Below, one piece after another: positions 1 to 7,495 of a DNA stretch of 42,147 bases. Where the stretch lies: contig RPFO01001177.1 in assembly GCA_009746045.1 (NCBI GenBank), positions 1 to 42,147 on the forward strand, read 5' to 3'. This DNA comes from Mesostigma viride. Taxonomy: Eukaryota; Streptophyta; Mesostigmatophyceae; Mesostigmatales; Mesostigmataceae. Under the pieces are notes generated by a model. The model was not told the origin of the DNA. It saw only the letters and a list, made by a program, of their open reading frames with translations, and did not search any database. The translations under genes were made by a program, and so were the position numbers. Numbering within the stretch: position 1 is the first letter of the stretch; each line of letters begins with the position of its first letter.

Positions 1-41
1 AGGCCAGCAAATTGATCGGGGATCGCCGCAGACTTGACCGT

Positions 42-740
42 ATGAGCGAATGGCATCCAGATTACAATAAGCTGAGTCGGAGCGTGAAGCGCCAGGAGGC
101 GAAACTTCGGTCGCAGTCCGGGGAGGGCCCTAGCAATGTGGAGATCCTGGACCACGACGAGATACCGGACTTGCCAGAACACATCCGGCGGATGCTCACC
201 GATCCGACGACGCGGGATCTGATGAGTATCCAAGACGCGATGGCCAGGTACAGAGAAAAGTTGGCTCTGTTTCAGGAGTACGCGAGAAACCACCCCAATG
301 ACGCCGCGGGTATAAGGGATCGTCGGCGGGCGCTTGACGATGTAGACAGGTTCTTGAGGGAGAGACTCGGGCGCCTCCTCGAGCAGAAGGCCGACGAGCC
401 CGCCCTCCGCCAAGACAAGTTGATAGAGACCACCCGTGTTCGCCTGCTGAACAAGAAGCTGCGTCCTCAGGAGCGACAGAGGCTGGAGCGGACGCTCAAA
501 GAAGCCTTGGCGGTGGCTACCCGGCTAATCATAGAGGACAAGACGCCTAAGTCTTTGACCGACCAGCTCCCGACTCGGAATCTGAAAGATATGAAGTTTG
601 AAAAAAATCCCCAAAAGGCGGACGAGGTGGAGCGGGACAGGGAGTCAAAATACGTGCGGAAGTCGGCGGGCAAACCGGTGGAGCCTCAGGAGCGGTGGTT
701 CACGCGGGGGCCAGCGAGTCCGGTGCAGGGGCGAGGATGA
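42..740 (+). CDS. Hypothetical charged coiled-coil protein, possibly 5'-partial
   Basis: The frame is open from the window edge. The first in-frame ATG is at 42 and gives about 232 residues, but the true start may lie outside the window. The protein is rich in Arg, Lys, Glu and Leu with long predicted helices, including a segment around residues 60-180 with heptad-like spacing of Leu and charged residues. I see no signal peptide, membrane segment or recognised motif. Its stop overlaps the start codon of the next gene (ATGA at 737-740), so the two are probably co-expressed. I do not recognise the family. GC-rich third positions match the neighbouring genes and support real coding. Confidence 0.6.
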   Translation: MSEWHPDYNKLSRSVKRQEAKLRSQSGEGPSNVEILDHDEIPDLPEHIRRMLTDPTTRDLMSIQDAMARYREKLALFQEYARNHPNDAAGIRDRRRALDDVDRFLRERLGRLLEQKADEPALRQDKLIETTRVRLLNKKLRPQERQRLERTLKEALAVATRLIIEDKTPKSLTDQLPTRNLKDMKFEKNPQKADEVERDRESKYVRKSAGKPVEPQERWFTRGPASPVQGRG

Positions 741-1021
741 AGTCGTCGGCGAAGAAGCTGACTCGGGAGGAGCTGACTCGGGACCCCACCCCGCGGGAGT
801 CAGCACGCGCCAGGCTCCCCCCCGACAGGCTCACACCCCAGGTGTCGGAGAAGGTGGCCGCGAGGATGCGGAAAGCAATGGATGGCTGGAACAACCGGGA
901 CAAAAAGGATGCGGGTGAGCCGGATGAGGAGGCGCCGGAGGAGGAGACCTCGGAAACTTCCCAGGAGCGACGGCAAAGGGACTACAGGGAACGAGCGAAA
1001 AAGGGGAAGTGGTACGACTAG
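737..1021 (+). CDS. Hypothetical small charged protein
   Basis: This encodes 94 residues from the ATG that overlaps the upstream stop in an ATGA arrangement. Almost every residue is polar or charged. The middle has a KVAARMRKAMDGW helix, followed by an acidic run (EPDEEAPEEETSE) and a basic tail ending KGKWYD. Such a protein is probably disordered or nucleic-acid associated, but this is inference from composition only. No family is recognised. The overlap with the preceding gene is the main evidence for translation. It converges on the minus-strand gene ending at 1050, leaving only about 30 bases between them. Confidence 0.55.
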   Translation: MKSSAKKLTREELTRDPTPRESARARLPPDRLTPQVSEKVAARMRKAMDGWNNRDKKDAGEPDEEAPEEETSETSQERRQRDYRERAKKGKWYD

Positions 1022-1049
1022 AGTGCGCCTCCATGAGTACGACTGGCTT

Positions 1050-1317
1050 CTACGAGGCCCTGACCACGTCCGCCATCTCGCGGACGGCCTCCTCGACGAG
1101 GGCCTTGTAGCACGGGTGGTCCTTGTCGTCGAAGGAGTAGTACATCCGCCACAACTCCTCCGCCTTCTGCCCCGTCCTGCCCTCCCTGTAGGCTCGGGCG
1201 ACCTCTTTGGTAATCGCCAGGGTCTCGGTGATGGCGGAGTCGAAGAGGTCGCATGCGGCGATGCCCCCGCTCGTACTTGGTCTTGATGACTCGCCCGACC
1301 AACGCGACGGTGGCCAT
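1050..1317 (-). CDS. Hypothetical protein, interrupted by one frameshift
   Basis: Reading on the minus strand, an ATG at 1317 gives MATVALVGRVIKTKYERG, after which sensible coding moves to another frame and continues GIAACDLFDSAITETLAITKEV to a TAG at 1050-1052. The change falls in a C/G run near 1262-1268, so it is either a homopolymer indel in the data or a genuine lesion. The restored length is about 90 residues, mostly helical, ending in an amphipathic stretch (DKDHPCYKALVEEAVREM). I recognise no domain. It is divergent from the gene starting at 1412, with a short AT-leaning spacer (1340-1411) that probably carries both promoters. Confidence 0.5.
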
Positions 1318-1411
1318 GAGGATGTACCTGGTGCACACAAAAAAAGGCGGCCCGTAGCGCGCTTAAAGAGACGAAATCTTTTCGGATTAAAGATTGAAAG
1401 AGGACCGTCGG

Positions 1412-2251
1412 ATGGACGGCGCGTGGATGATCCGCCGTGCGTCGGCCCGCGAGCAGAACGACGTGCTGAAGGCGGTGACGGCGACGTGCCGCTCCAACGA
1501 CCTCCCGCGCCCGACAATCCACCGTGTCGCGGACACCGCGCACCTGGTGGGGGAGATGGTGGGAGACAGGTACTGGGCGTGCGACTTTACGCGCGGGGTC
1601 CACTGCCTGCTGTCCCTGGTGCGCGTCCGCGGGGGGCGCACGGTGTGTGCGATGGTGCATTGGGACAAGTCGGTGTACATCGTCCGCATGCCCCCTTTCA
1701 AGGTGCGCCTGTTCAGAGGCACGGTGTTGCAGGGGGTGCTCGGGTTCGACGGGGGGAAGACGACCTTCTTCGCCCACGACTGTTTGGCGTTCGCTAGGAA
1801 GTCGATGCTATCCCTGCCGTTCGAGGCACGCATGGAGAAGGCGCGGGAAACCGCGGGCATGAGCTTTCCTAGTCACTCCTCTCCCTACAGCAACGTGTTC
1901 ATTCGCTGTGTTTCCTACCTACCTAGTGACACGATCAGCACATGCAGTCCAAATACTCTTTTTATTCCCAATTCGGCAATAATTACAAATCAATACAAAC
2001 ACGGGGAGGTCACGCTGGCTCTGCTCGGTCAGCCCCACTTGGTCACAGAGTTCGGCAGCCTATGCACTCCTATGCACGCTACCTCCCCTTCCTGTACATC
2101 AGGCGGTCCACCTTCTGAGCCAATCTCAGCACCGGCACTTTTGCGTCGCCCGCCACGACTTTCCCCCTCCCCGCCTCCGCCGCGCAGGACTGAACGGCCG
2201 CGGACGGCGATGGGAACAAGACCGAGCGGAGCGCCGGTGTTATTTGCGTAG
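1412..2251 (+). CDS. Nucleotidyltransferase-fold (mRNA-capping-enzyme-like) protein with altered motifs
   Basis: The stretch from about residue 55 to 150 (nt 1570-1860) reads like the core of a guanylyltransferase. DFTRGVHCLL lies where capping enzymes have the EKTDGVRYLL-type motif I. It is followed by a beta-rich segment, then FRGTVLQGV in place of the DGE motif and FFAHDCLAF...LPFEAR in place of motif IIIa and the following Arg. The catalytic Lys and the Asp of KxDG appear replaced (Phe and Arg), so covalent GMP transfer is unlikely. Similarity to any family ends near 1860. Beyond that the open frame is lower in GC and overlaps the primase gene on the other strand, so the true 3' end is uncertain and a frameshift near 1860 is possible. 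An upstream TTG at 1394 is a less likely start. Confidence 0.45.
   Translation: MDGAWMIRRASAREQNDVLKAVTATCRSNDLPRPTIHRVADTAHLVGEMVGDRYWACDFTRGVHCLLSLVRVRGGRTVCAMVHWDKSVYIVRMPPFKVRLFRGTVLQGVLGFDGGKTTFFAHDCLAFARKSMLSLPFEARMEKARETAGMSFPSHSSPYSNVFIRCVSYLPSDTISTCSPNTLFIPNSAIITNQYKHGEVTLALLGQPHLVTEFGSLCTPMHATSPSCTSGGPPSEPISAPALLRRPPRLSPSPPPPRRTERPRTAMGTRPSGAPVLFA
1961..1966 (-). terminator. Poly(A)-signal-like AATAAA downstream of the primase gene
   Basis: On the minus strand AATAAA occurs about 115 bases past the primase stop. It lies inside an AT-rich island (1950-2010) that stands out from the GC-rich surroundings. Eukaryote-type 3' processing is typical for this kind of virus, but position and motif are the only evidence. 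Confidence 0.3.
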
Positions 2252-3550
2252 GCTCGGACCTGTACCCCCTGCAGTCCTCGTCAAAGCAGCGCTGCCTCAC
2301 GCCGTCCGGGGATATCGTGAACCACACGTTATTGTGGGCGTGCTCCCCCCCTTTGTTGCCGCACGTCCGGTACTTGGTCCACGCCGAGTACATGGAGCCG
2401 CTCACGAAAACGTTCGTGACGGGGGCCGCCTTCGCCATCAGGTGCACCGCGTCACGCGCGGCCCCCACCGCGGGGAGGAGGGCTGCACGCAATCTCCGTG
2501 CTGCTTGTGGAACCCCAGCCGTTGCGCGTCCCGCTCGGCCTGTTCTGTCTTCAGTTTCGCGGGCTTGGCCTTGCGCTTCCCCTTGTCCTTCTCGGCCGAG
2601 GTCACGCACGTGGCCGGGTCGTAGGATGCCGGCGGAGTGATTACCAGGCGCGGGACCTCCTGCTCGACGTACAGGCGCACGGAGGTCAACTTGAGGAACT
2701 TCAGGGGGTCCTCCTTCACGTCCTCGTCCGTGAACTCCTGCTCCACCTCGCCATCGCCGCCCACGATGCCCCAGGGGTGGTAGGCGCGCTTGTCGTAAAT
2801 CCGAGTGCGCTCGCACAGCTCGCACCCTTTGAACAGCCTCGACTTGGTCAGGCAGAACTCGCACCGGCCGCAGCGCGCGTCCGGCCCGCTCAACTTCTCG
2901 CAGTTGTTCTCGTCGAGCTTGTGGATCTTCTTCATGCACGGCACGCAGCGCTCGCACTTCCAGCTCCACAGGATGCGGATCCCGTTGTCCAGCAGCACGG
3001 TCTTGTCGACCACGGCGCTCCACGGGTTCTCTGGGGGGCGCTCCCCTAGCTCCGCCTGCAGCTTCTCCACGATGATGGATCGGAGGAGGAGGGCGGCGTC
3101 CCTGTCGACGGGCACGTAGGGGAAGTGCACGTGAAATCCGGTCTTCACCCCGTCCTTCCGGTCCTTGGGTGGTGCGCGACAGACCACCATCGTGTGGTCC
3201 AGGGTGAGGTCGCGGTCCTGGAACCGCGCGCACGCGGCCAGCACCTCCTGGACCCTCGGCAGCCACTGGTGGATGACCACGTCCCCCATGTCCTTCTCGT
3301 CGACGCAGTCCAGATCGAGGAAGAAGGGGAACGGCCCGTCCCGCGGCTTCTGCTCGACGACGAGGTTCTTTCCGTCCTTGCCGTCCTTGGCGACCTTTTC
3401 GTAGAAGTAGTGCAGGTTCTCGGCGTCCATGGCCACGCGGCCGCCCCGGAACCCGTCCAGCAGCAGGTGGGTGTACTCATCCGTCTTGCCGACAAACAAG
3501 TCCTTCTGGACCAGCCAGCGCGTGGCGGCAGAGTAGGGATCCCCCATCAC
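2079..3550 (-). CDS. Archaeo-eukaryotic-type viral DNA primase (frameshifted)
   Basis: The N-terminal 350 residues start at an ATG at 3550 and carry the catalytic half of a PrimPol-like primase. FPFFLDLDCVDEKD supplies the acidic metal ligands, TGFHVHFPYVPV fits the conserved His-containing strand, and VVDKTVLLDNGIRILWSWK fits the third motif. A Cys-rich insert follows (CERCVPC, CGRCEFC, CELC). The reading frame then breaks near 2475-2490 and resumes in another frame with NVFVSGSMYSAWTKYRTCGN, AHNNVWFTI and QRCFDEDCRGY. These Cys/His residues are the zinc-ribbon tail known from UL52/D5-class primases. No helicase domain is fused here, unlike D5. It should synthesise primers for viral genome replication. 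Restored length is about 485 residues. It converges on the capping-like gene. Confidence 0.75.
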
Positions 3551-3659
3551 CGTCTACCTCGACGTAGGCCTGTCGGAAGGGGAAGAGACAGGTCACGAGA
3601 GACCAGAAGGACACGAAGACAGTCAGCGACAGGACGAGCGAGGGGTCCATCGCAATCAA
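3477..3659 (-). CDS. Possible small single-TM protein upstream of the primase
   Basis: This is a 60-codon frame whose first 27 residues (MIAMDPSLVLSLTVFVSFWSLV...) form one good hydrophobic membrane segment. Its 3' part overlaps the primase start in another frame, so the real end may be earlier or the frame may be spurious. Small TM proteins are common in this window (4530, 9249, 34480), which mildly supports it. No family recognised. Confidence 0.25.
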   Translation of the reverse strand: MIAMDPSLVLSLTVFVSFWSLVTCLFPFRQAYVEVDGDGGSLLCRHALAGPEGLVCRQDG

Positions 3660-3732
3660 GGGCGAGAAATAAATTGCGCCGTTTTACGTGCGCTCGGGGG
3701 CAGACAGGCACAAAAAAAAAACTACTACAAAG

Positions 3733-4503
3733 ATGAGCCACAAGGAGATGCACCCCCACCCCATTCTGACGGATATCAAGACGGACGGGGGCAGCTCTGA
3801 CGTCACGCCGGCCAGCTCCCCCAAGTACGACATGACGAAGCTCACTACGAACCTGGAGAACGCCCACGACATGGGCATCTACAAGTACGTGATCCGCGAC
3901 AAGGAGACAAACTCCGAGTGGACGCGCGACATGGAGGAGCTGGTGTACGGATGGGGCCAGAAGGGGGTCGGGTTTCGCCACATGCACGACATGGCGTCAC
4001 GCTACTTCCGCAGCTGGTCTCAGGGGTTGGGCATTCCGGCGATCATCCTGTCCACGGTGGCCGGCACCGCCTCTCTTTCGAAGGTGGCATCCGGCAGCCA
4101 TTACGGCGACACGGCGGCCATCGCTATCGGCGTGGTCAGCATGGTGGTGTCGGCGCTGACCGGCGTCCAGAACTTCATGCAGTTCACAAGACGGTCCGAG
4201 CAGCACAAGCAGATGTCGAACCGATTCGGGTCCTTCTTCCGGGAGATCGATTGCGAGCTGACCAAGCCCCGGGCCCACCGTCAGAATGCGTTCGAGTTCA
4301 TCCAGGTCTGCCGGCTGACGCTCGACAACCTTTTGGCGCAAGGCCCGGACATGCCCGAGTTCATAGCGCAGAGGTACAGGCGCAAGGTGAGGGAAACGGG
4401 CGAGGGGTCGGAGTCTGGCGACGGGCCGGGGAAGGTGGTCGTGAGCGTGAAGAGGGATCGCGAGGCCCACGCTGTGGTGCGCATAATGGGGGCGGCGGGA
4501 TAA
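3733..4503 (+). CDS. SLATT-like two-transmembrane protein
   Basis: The start is the ATG at 3733, just after an A-run, giving 256 residues. After a polar N-terminus of about 75 residues comes a helix (GVGFRHMHDMASRYFRSWSQ). It leads into two membrane segments (about residues 97-112, GLGIPAIILSTVAGTA, and 125-145, AAIAIGVVSMVVSALTGV). A long amphipathic helical part follows with QFTRRSEQHKQMSNRFGSFFREID and a closing DNLLAQGPDMPEF. This layout, including GIPAIILS, the E-H after TM2 and the terminal SP/GP-x-MP, matches the SLATT superfamily. SLATT proteins are known in prokaryotic conflict systems as predicted pore-forming effectors and also occur in eukaryotes and large viruses. No nucleotide-sensing or SLOG gene lies next to it, so its trigger is unknown. 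Confidence 0.65.
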   Translation: MSHKEMHPHPILTDIKTDGGSSDVTPASSPKYDMTKLTTNLENAHDMGIYKYVIRDKETNSEWTRDMEELVYGWGQKGVGFRHMHDMASRYFRSWSQGLGIPAIILSTVAGTASLSKVASGSHYGDTAAIAIGVVSMVVSALTGVQNFMQFTRRSEQHKQMSNRFGSFFREIDCELTKPRAHRQNAFEFIQVCRLTLDNLLAQGPDMPEFIAQRYRRKVRETGEGSESGDGPGKVVVSVKRDREAHAVVRIMGAAG

Positions 4504-4529
4504 AATTCTCGTCTAATAGCAACCTGACG

Positions 4530-4751
4530 ATGGACACGTTGCCGTCTCTCCTGGTCTTCTTCGCGGCGTCCTACCTGCTCCTGCGCGCGAAACCCGCGTG
4601 CATGTTCGAGCCGGACGGGCGCCCCATGAAGTTCGGGGTCGGCGCGCGGCAGACGCTCACGCCGTTCTGGCTGGTGGCGCTCGTGCTGGGGCTGTACGTC
4701 CCGTCGGCCCTGCTTCCAGCCAGGGGCGGGTACCGCGGCTACGGGTGGTAA
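4530..4751 (+). CDS. Hypothetical two-TM protein
   Basis: This encodes 73 residues starting 26 bases after the SLATT-like gene. There are two hydrophobic stretches: residues 4-18 (LPSLLVFFAASYLLL) and about 45-62 (FWLVALVLGLYVPSALL). They are separated by a short polar loop with RAKPACMFEPDGRPMKFG, and the tail is Gly/Tyr/Arg-rich (RGGYRGYGW). It resembles small virion membrane proteins in general layout, but I recognise no specific family. Tight spacing and same strand suggest co-expression with the preceding gene. Confidence 0.55.
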   Translation: MDTLPSLLVFFAASYLLLRAKPACMFEPDGRPMKFGVGARQTLTPFWLVALVLGLYVPSALLPARGGYRGYGW

Positions 4752-4813
4752 AAAGAAATCTCGGCGACTGGTAACTCTCTCTCGCACACGCCCGAAGTCC
4801 GTTGCACCCTATC

Positions 4814-5077
4814 ATGGACAACCGCAACACCCACCCCAAGGATGACAGCAGCACATGCGCGCCAGGGAAGGGATGCGACGATGGATGCGAGGGCTGCGAC
4901 ACGTGTCGCCCCCTTGCTGACTTGCCGGACCATTTTCAGTGCCAGTACAGAGACGAGCTGCTGAATCTCTACCTGACGCTGAAGGAGCAGTGCGCGGCGT
5001 ACGGTTACCCGCTGCTTCAAGACTTGACGTTCGCGGCCTTCGAGGACTTCGCGTTGTCCCACTCGAGGTTGGGCTGA
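4814..5077 (+). CDS. Hypothetical Cys-rich small protein
   Basis: This is an 87-residue product from ATG 4814, with an in-frame TTG at 4802 as a less likely start. The N-terminal third holds a cysteine cluster (CAPGKGCDDGCEGCDTC), which could bind metal or form disulfides. The rest is predicted helical (RDELLNLYLTLKEQC, DLTFAAFEDFAL). It ends 15 bases before the convergent minus-strand gene at 5093. I do not recognise the family. Confidence 0.55.
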   Translation: MDNRNTHPKDDSSTCAPGKGCDDGCEGCDTCRPLADLPDHFQCQYRDELLNLYLTLKEQCAAYGYPLLQDLTFAAFEDFALSHSRLG

Positions 5078-5092
5078 GAGCCCCGCCCGCTC

Positions 5093-5350
5093 CTAAAAAG
5101 GCCTCAAATGCCTTCTGCCCCCTCCTTTGGATGGCGTGCATCGGGAGGCGGAGGGGGGACTGTCTCTGTCTCTCATTCGGACGAGCTCTCCCAAGGCGCG
5201 CTCGGCGCCCTCTTCTACCCCATACGCGCCCGTCTGCAAATCGCGGATGATCCCGGAGCAGAAGGACATCCTGTCATTCTCGGGCATGTGCATCATGGCC
5301 TTCATGATCTTATGGAATTGACACCTGGTGATGGCATGACGAACGGTCAT
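5093..5350 (-). CDS. Hypothetical protein
   Basis: The gene encodes 85 residues from an ATG at 5350, preceded on its strand by an AT-rich stretch with a TTTATAAG box (around 5356-5363). This fits a promoter about 10-15 bases upstream of the ATG. The N-terminal half is helical with several Met (KIMKAMMHMPENDRM) and a single Cys. The C-terminus is basic. No domain recognised. It faces the Cys-rich gene tail to tail. Confidence 0.5.
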   Translation of the reverse strand: MTVRHAITRCQFHKIMKAMMHMPENDRMSFCSGIIRDLQTGAYGVEEGAERALGELVRMRDRDSPPSASRCTPSKGGGRRHLRPF

Positions 5351-5390
5351 GTGTCTTATAAATTAATTGAGAAATGAATTCACCCTTCCA

Positions 5391-6212
5391 TCAAGAGATC
5401 CCACTGTCCATCACCGCTGGCCTCTCTATAAACGGGAAGGGGGGGTCGATAGTGACCTCCACGACCCGGCGCTTTTTCCTCCCATTGGCCGCGTCCTCCT
5501 CGCACTCGTCCCCCGACGAGGAGCTGCTGCAGAAGACCCCCTTCTTGTGCAGGTACTGCAGCCCCCCGTTCTCGGTAGCCTCTACCCACACGTCCCTGAA
5601 CTTCTGCATGAGAGGCAGCTTCTGGCGGAACCAGTTTCGGTCCCGCTTGACCTCCAGGATGTCCATCTCCATCTCCGCCCAGGTGCTGGACGGGCGGAAC
5701 TGCACGAAATGGCACATCTCCAGGTTGACGATCTCCAAAAGCACCTGGACCTGGGGGAGGTAGTAGGAGGGTATTTCGTGCTTGATGTCCCGCTTGATGG
5801 GGCACTTGATCTCCACCAGGACGCCGTCGGTGGTGATGCGATCCGGGCTCCCCCCGAGCCACGGGTGCAAGGGATGGGGTATGAGGCCGAATTGGAGGCA
5901 CTTCTTCCCCGTCCTGCGCGCGTACTCCTGCGCGGCCACATCCTCGTTCTCGTTCCCGTGTCGAGTGGCCGCGTTGCCCTGGAACACGTACTTGTCATCC
6001 CCCAGCTTCTTCCGGAGAAGTTTGTCGACGCTTTGATACGGATTCGCTCCTATCGCGGCTGCCACGTCGGACGCGGTCAACATCCGGTCACGTATCGCGA
6101 ACCACTCGGGCGAGTGCTGGGGCGCCGTCTTCATGTTCAGCAGGCCTCTGACTACGGGGTGGACGTACTCCTCGCCCGCCTGCTCCGTCGGTGTCTCAAC
6201 GAGTTCTGCCAT
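5391..6212 (-). CDS. YqaJ-type viral exonuclease/recombinase
   Basis: The 273-residue product has the full YqaJ/lambda-exonuclease signature. SPEWFAIRDRMLTASD with AAAIGANPYQS comes first, then RHGNENEDVAAQEY (the catalytic Glu helix). GSPDRI supplies the catalytic Asp and LVEIKCP the Glu-x-Lys pair. YLPQVQVLLEI is the Gln-containing helix. Enzymes of this family resect double-stranded DNA 5' to 3' and, in large DNA viruses, support recombination-dependent replication and concatemer processing. Its C-terminal part holds an acidic Ser-rich tract (SSSSSGDECEEDAA). It lies just downstream of the Holliday junction resolvase on the same strand (61-base gap), which makes a recombination pair. The start at 6212 gives normal family length. 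Confidence 0.85.
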   Translation of the reverse strand: MAELVETPTEQAGEEYVHPVVRGLLNMKTAPQHSPEWFAIRDRMLTASDVAAAIGANPYQSVDKLLRKKLGDDKYVFQGNAATRHGNENEDVAAQEYARRTGKKCLQFGLIPHPLHPWLGGSPDRITTDGVLVEIKCPIKRDIKHEIPSYYLPQVQVLLEIVNLEMCHFVQFRPSSTWAEMEMDILEVKRDRNWFRQKLPLMQKFRDVWVEATENGGLQYLHKKGVFCSSSSSGDECEEDAANGRKKRRVVEVTIDPPFPFIERPAVMDSGIS

Positions 6213-6273
6213 CTGGCCGCGCGTCCCATTTGCATACAGGGAGGGGATTTTTTTGGCGACCGGCTAGCCGCAC

Positions 6274-6876
6274 TCAGACATCCACAGACACGGGCTTTCG
6301 GGCGCCGCCCCAGTGCTCGTGCAGGGCCACCAGGGCGTGCAGGAGGGCGTCGGCGGCGTCGTCCTTCTTGGTGAGGGCGTGGAAGTACTCGACGAACACG
6401 GGGTACTTCTCCAGGATCTTGAGGGTGTGCTCGATGGCCATCTTCTTGTTCCTCCTGTACGAGTTCTGAATGGAGCAGGCGATCGGGGGGCCCGAGTACA
6501 CGCTCAGCTTCTTCAGCGGGGACGAGAACTCGACCACCATGGGCTTCATCAGGTCGCTGACCACCGGGCGCAGGACCAGATGGCTCTCGAAGAAGACCTG
6601 CAGGGCGTGGCTCATCACCTTCATCTTCACGTTGGTCTTCGTCTGCCTCTCGATGATGACCTTGTCCGCGCACCCGAGCACGTCGATGCGTTTCAGGAGC
6701 TCCCCCGGCAGCTTCCTGCACGCCTCGTCCAGGGACCGCGCGTTCAGGTCGATCACTTCCCAGCCCAGGATCTCGAAGGGGAGGCCTTTGGCGTACTCGT
6801 TCCCGTCCCCGTCGGTCAGCTTGACGACGCAGTAGGCCAGGTTGGCGATCCCCACGTCAAAGCTGAGCACAATCAT
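6274..6876 (-). CDS. RuvC-fold Holliday junction resolvase (poxvirus A22-like)
   Basis: This is a 200-residue protein from the ATG at 6876. Residues 1-13 (MIVLSFDVGIANL) form the first RuvC/RNase H-fold strand with the catalytic Asp. VIIERQTKTNVKM carries the catalytic Glu, and KKDDAADALLHAL near the C-terminus the final acidic residues. This order and length match the A22 resolvases of large DNA viruses, which cut four-way junctions so that concatemeric genomes can be resolved before packaging. Longer in-frame extension upstream reads through the opposite-strand neighbour and was not used. It pairs with the YqaJ nuclease downstream. Confidence 0.9.
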   Translation of the reverse strand: MIVLSFDVGIANLAYCVVKLTDGDGNEYAKGLPFEILGWEVIDLNARSLDEACRKLPGELLKRIDVLGCADKVIIERQTKTNVKMKVMSHALQVFFESHLVLRPVVSDLMKPMVVEFSSPLKKLSVYSGPPIACSIQNSYRRNKKMAIEHTLKILEKYPVFVEYFHALTKKDDAADALLHALVALHEHWGGARKPVSVDV

Positions 6877-6909
6877 GGACGGCAATTTAATATTATGGGG
6901 TAATATAAA
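6877..6909. promoter_or_regulatory. Compact divergent promoter region
   Basis: Only 33 bases separate the divergent starts of the resolvase (minus) and the next gene (plus). The spacer is almost pure A/T with TTTAATATTATGG and TAATATAAA, in sharp contrast to the GC-rich genes. It must hold both core promoters, and the TATAAA-like word immediately precedes the plus-strand ATG. Confidence 0.5.
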
Positions 6910-7443
6910 ATGCATCCCGTGGAGAACGTGCCCAATGCCACCATTTCCACCATGTACGGCGGGATCGCCGGGGGGGTGGCAAGGATGTCCGATCCCGACC
7001 TCGCCGCGTCCGCTTACCCGGTGCACACCGAGCTGTTCCGCCTCTCTAACATCCAGGCCATCCAGCAGGGCGTTACGGCTTCCTGGGGCGTGGACGTGCT
7101 GGAGGACGAAGTGGCGCAGATGATCCGGATGGTGTACGGCCTCCGCTCGGACGCGTCCTTCCTCGAGCGGCGCGCCGTGGAGACCGGCGACCTCAGCGGC
7201 ATCTGGGAGGTGGTCGACTCCATCAACCGGGACGTGGCCAACCGCTTGGGGAAGCTGAACAGCGTGTACTCCAATCTGGACGATTACGAGAGGTACGCGC
7301 GCGTGTTCCTGGGCGACGAGCAGCCTGACAACTCGGTCATCCCGCACCCGGCCTACACGGTGTGCCACCGCAAGCAGAACGTAGAAAGGCTGGACGGCTC
7401 CAACATCCTGGGGGACGACGGCAGCTTCTTCGACGACTACTGA
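6910..7443 (+). CDS. Hypothetical protein
   Basis: This encodes 177 residues, predicted mainly helical, with no membrane segment or signal peptide. Visible stretches include VEDEVAQMIRMVYGL-like helices and an acidic end (GDDGSFFDDY) typical of virion-associated or chaperoned proteins. I recognise no domain. The start at 6910 follows the TATA-like spacer directly. The compact divergent arrangement with the resolvase suggests similar timing of expression. Confidence 0.65.
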   Translation: MHPVENVPNATISTMYGGIAGGVARMSDPDLAASAYPVHTELFRLSNIQAIQQGVTASWGVDVLEDEVAQMIRMVYGLRSDASFLERRAVETGDLSGIWEVVDSINRDVANRLGKLNSVYSNLDDYERYARVFLGDEQPDNSVIPHPAYTVCHRKQNVERLDGSNILGDDGSFFDDY

Positions 7444-7495
7444 CGTCGGCCATCGCTTACACGGACACCTACAATTTCTTTCCGCGTAGAAAGAC

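Noticed and set aside
800-1777. Long minus-strand frame of 325 codons
   Set aside because: It runs antisense to two better genes and is Pro/Arg/His-rich, as expected of a shadow in GC-rich DNA.
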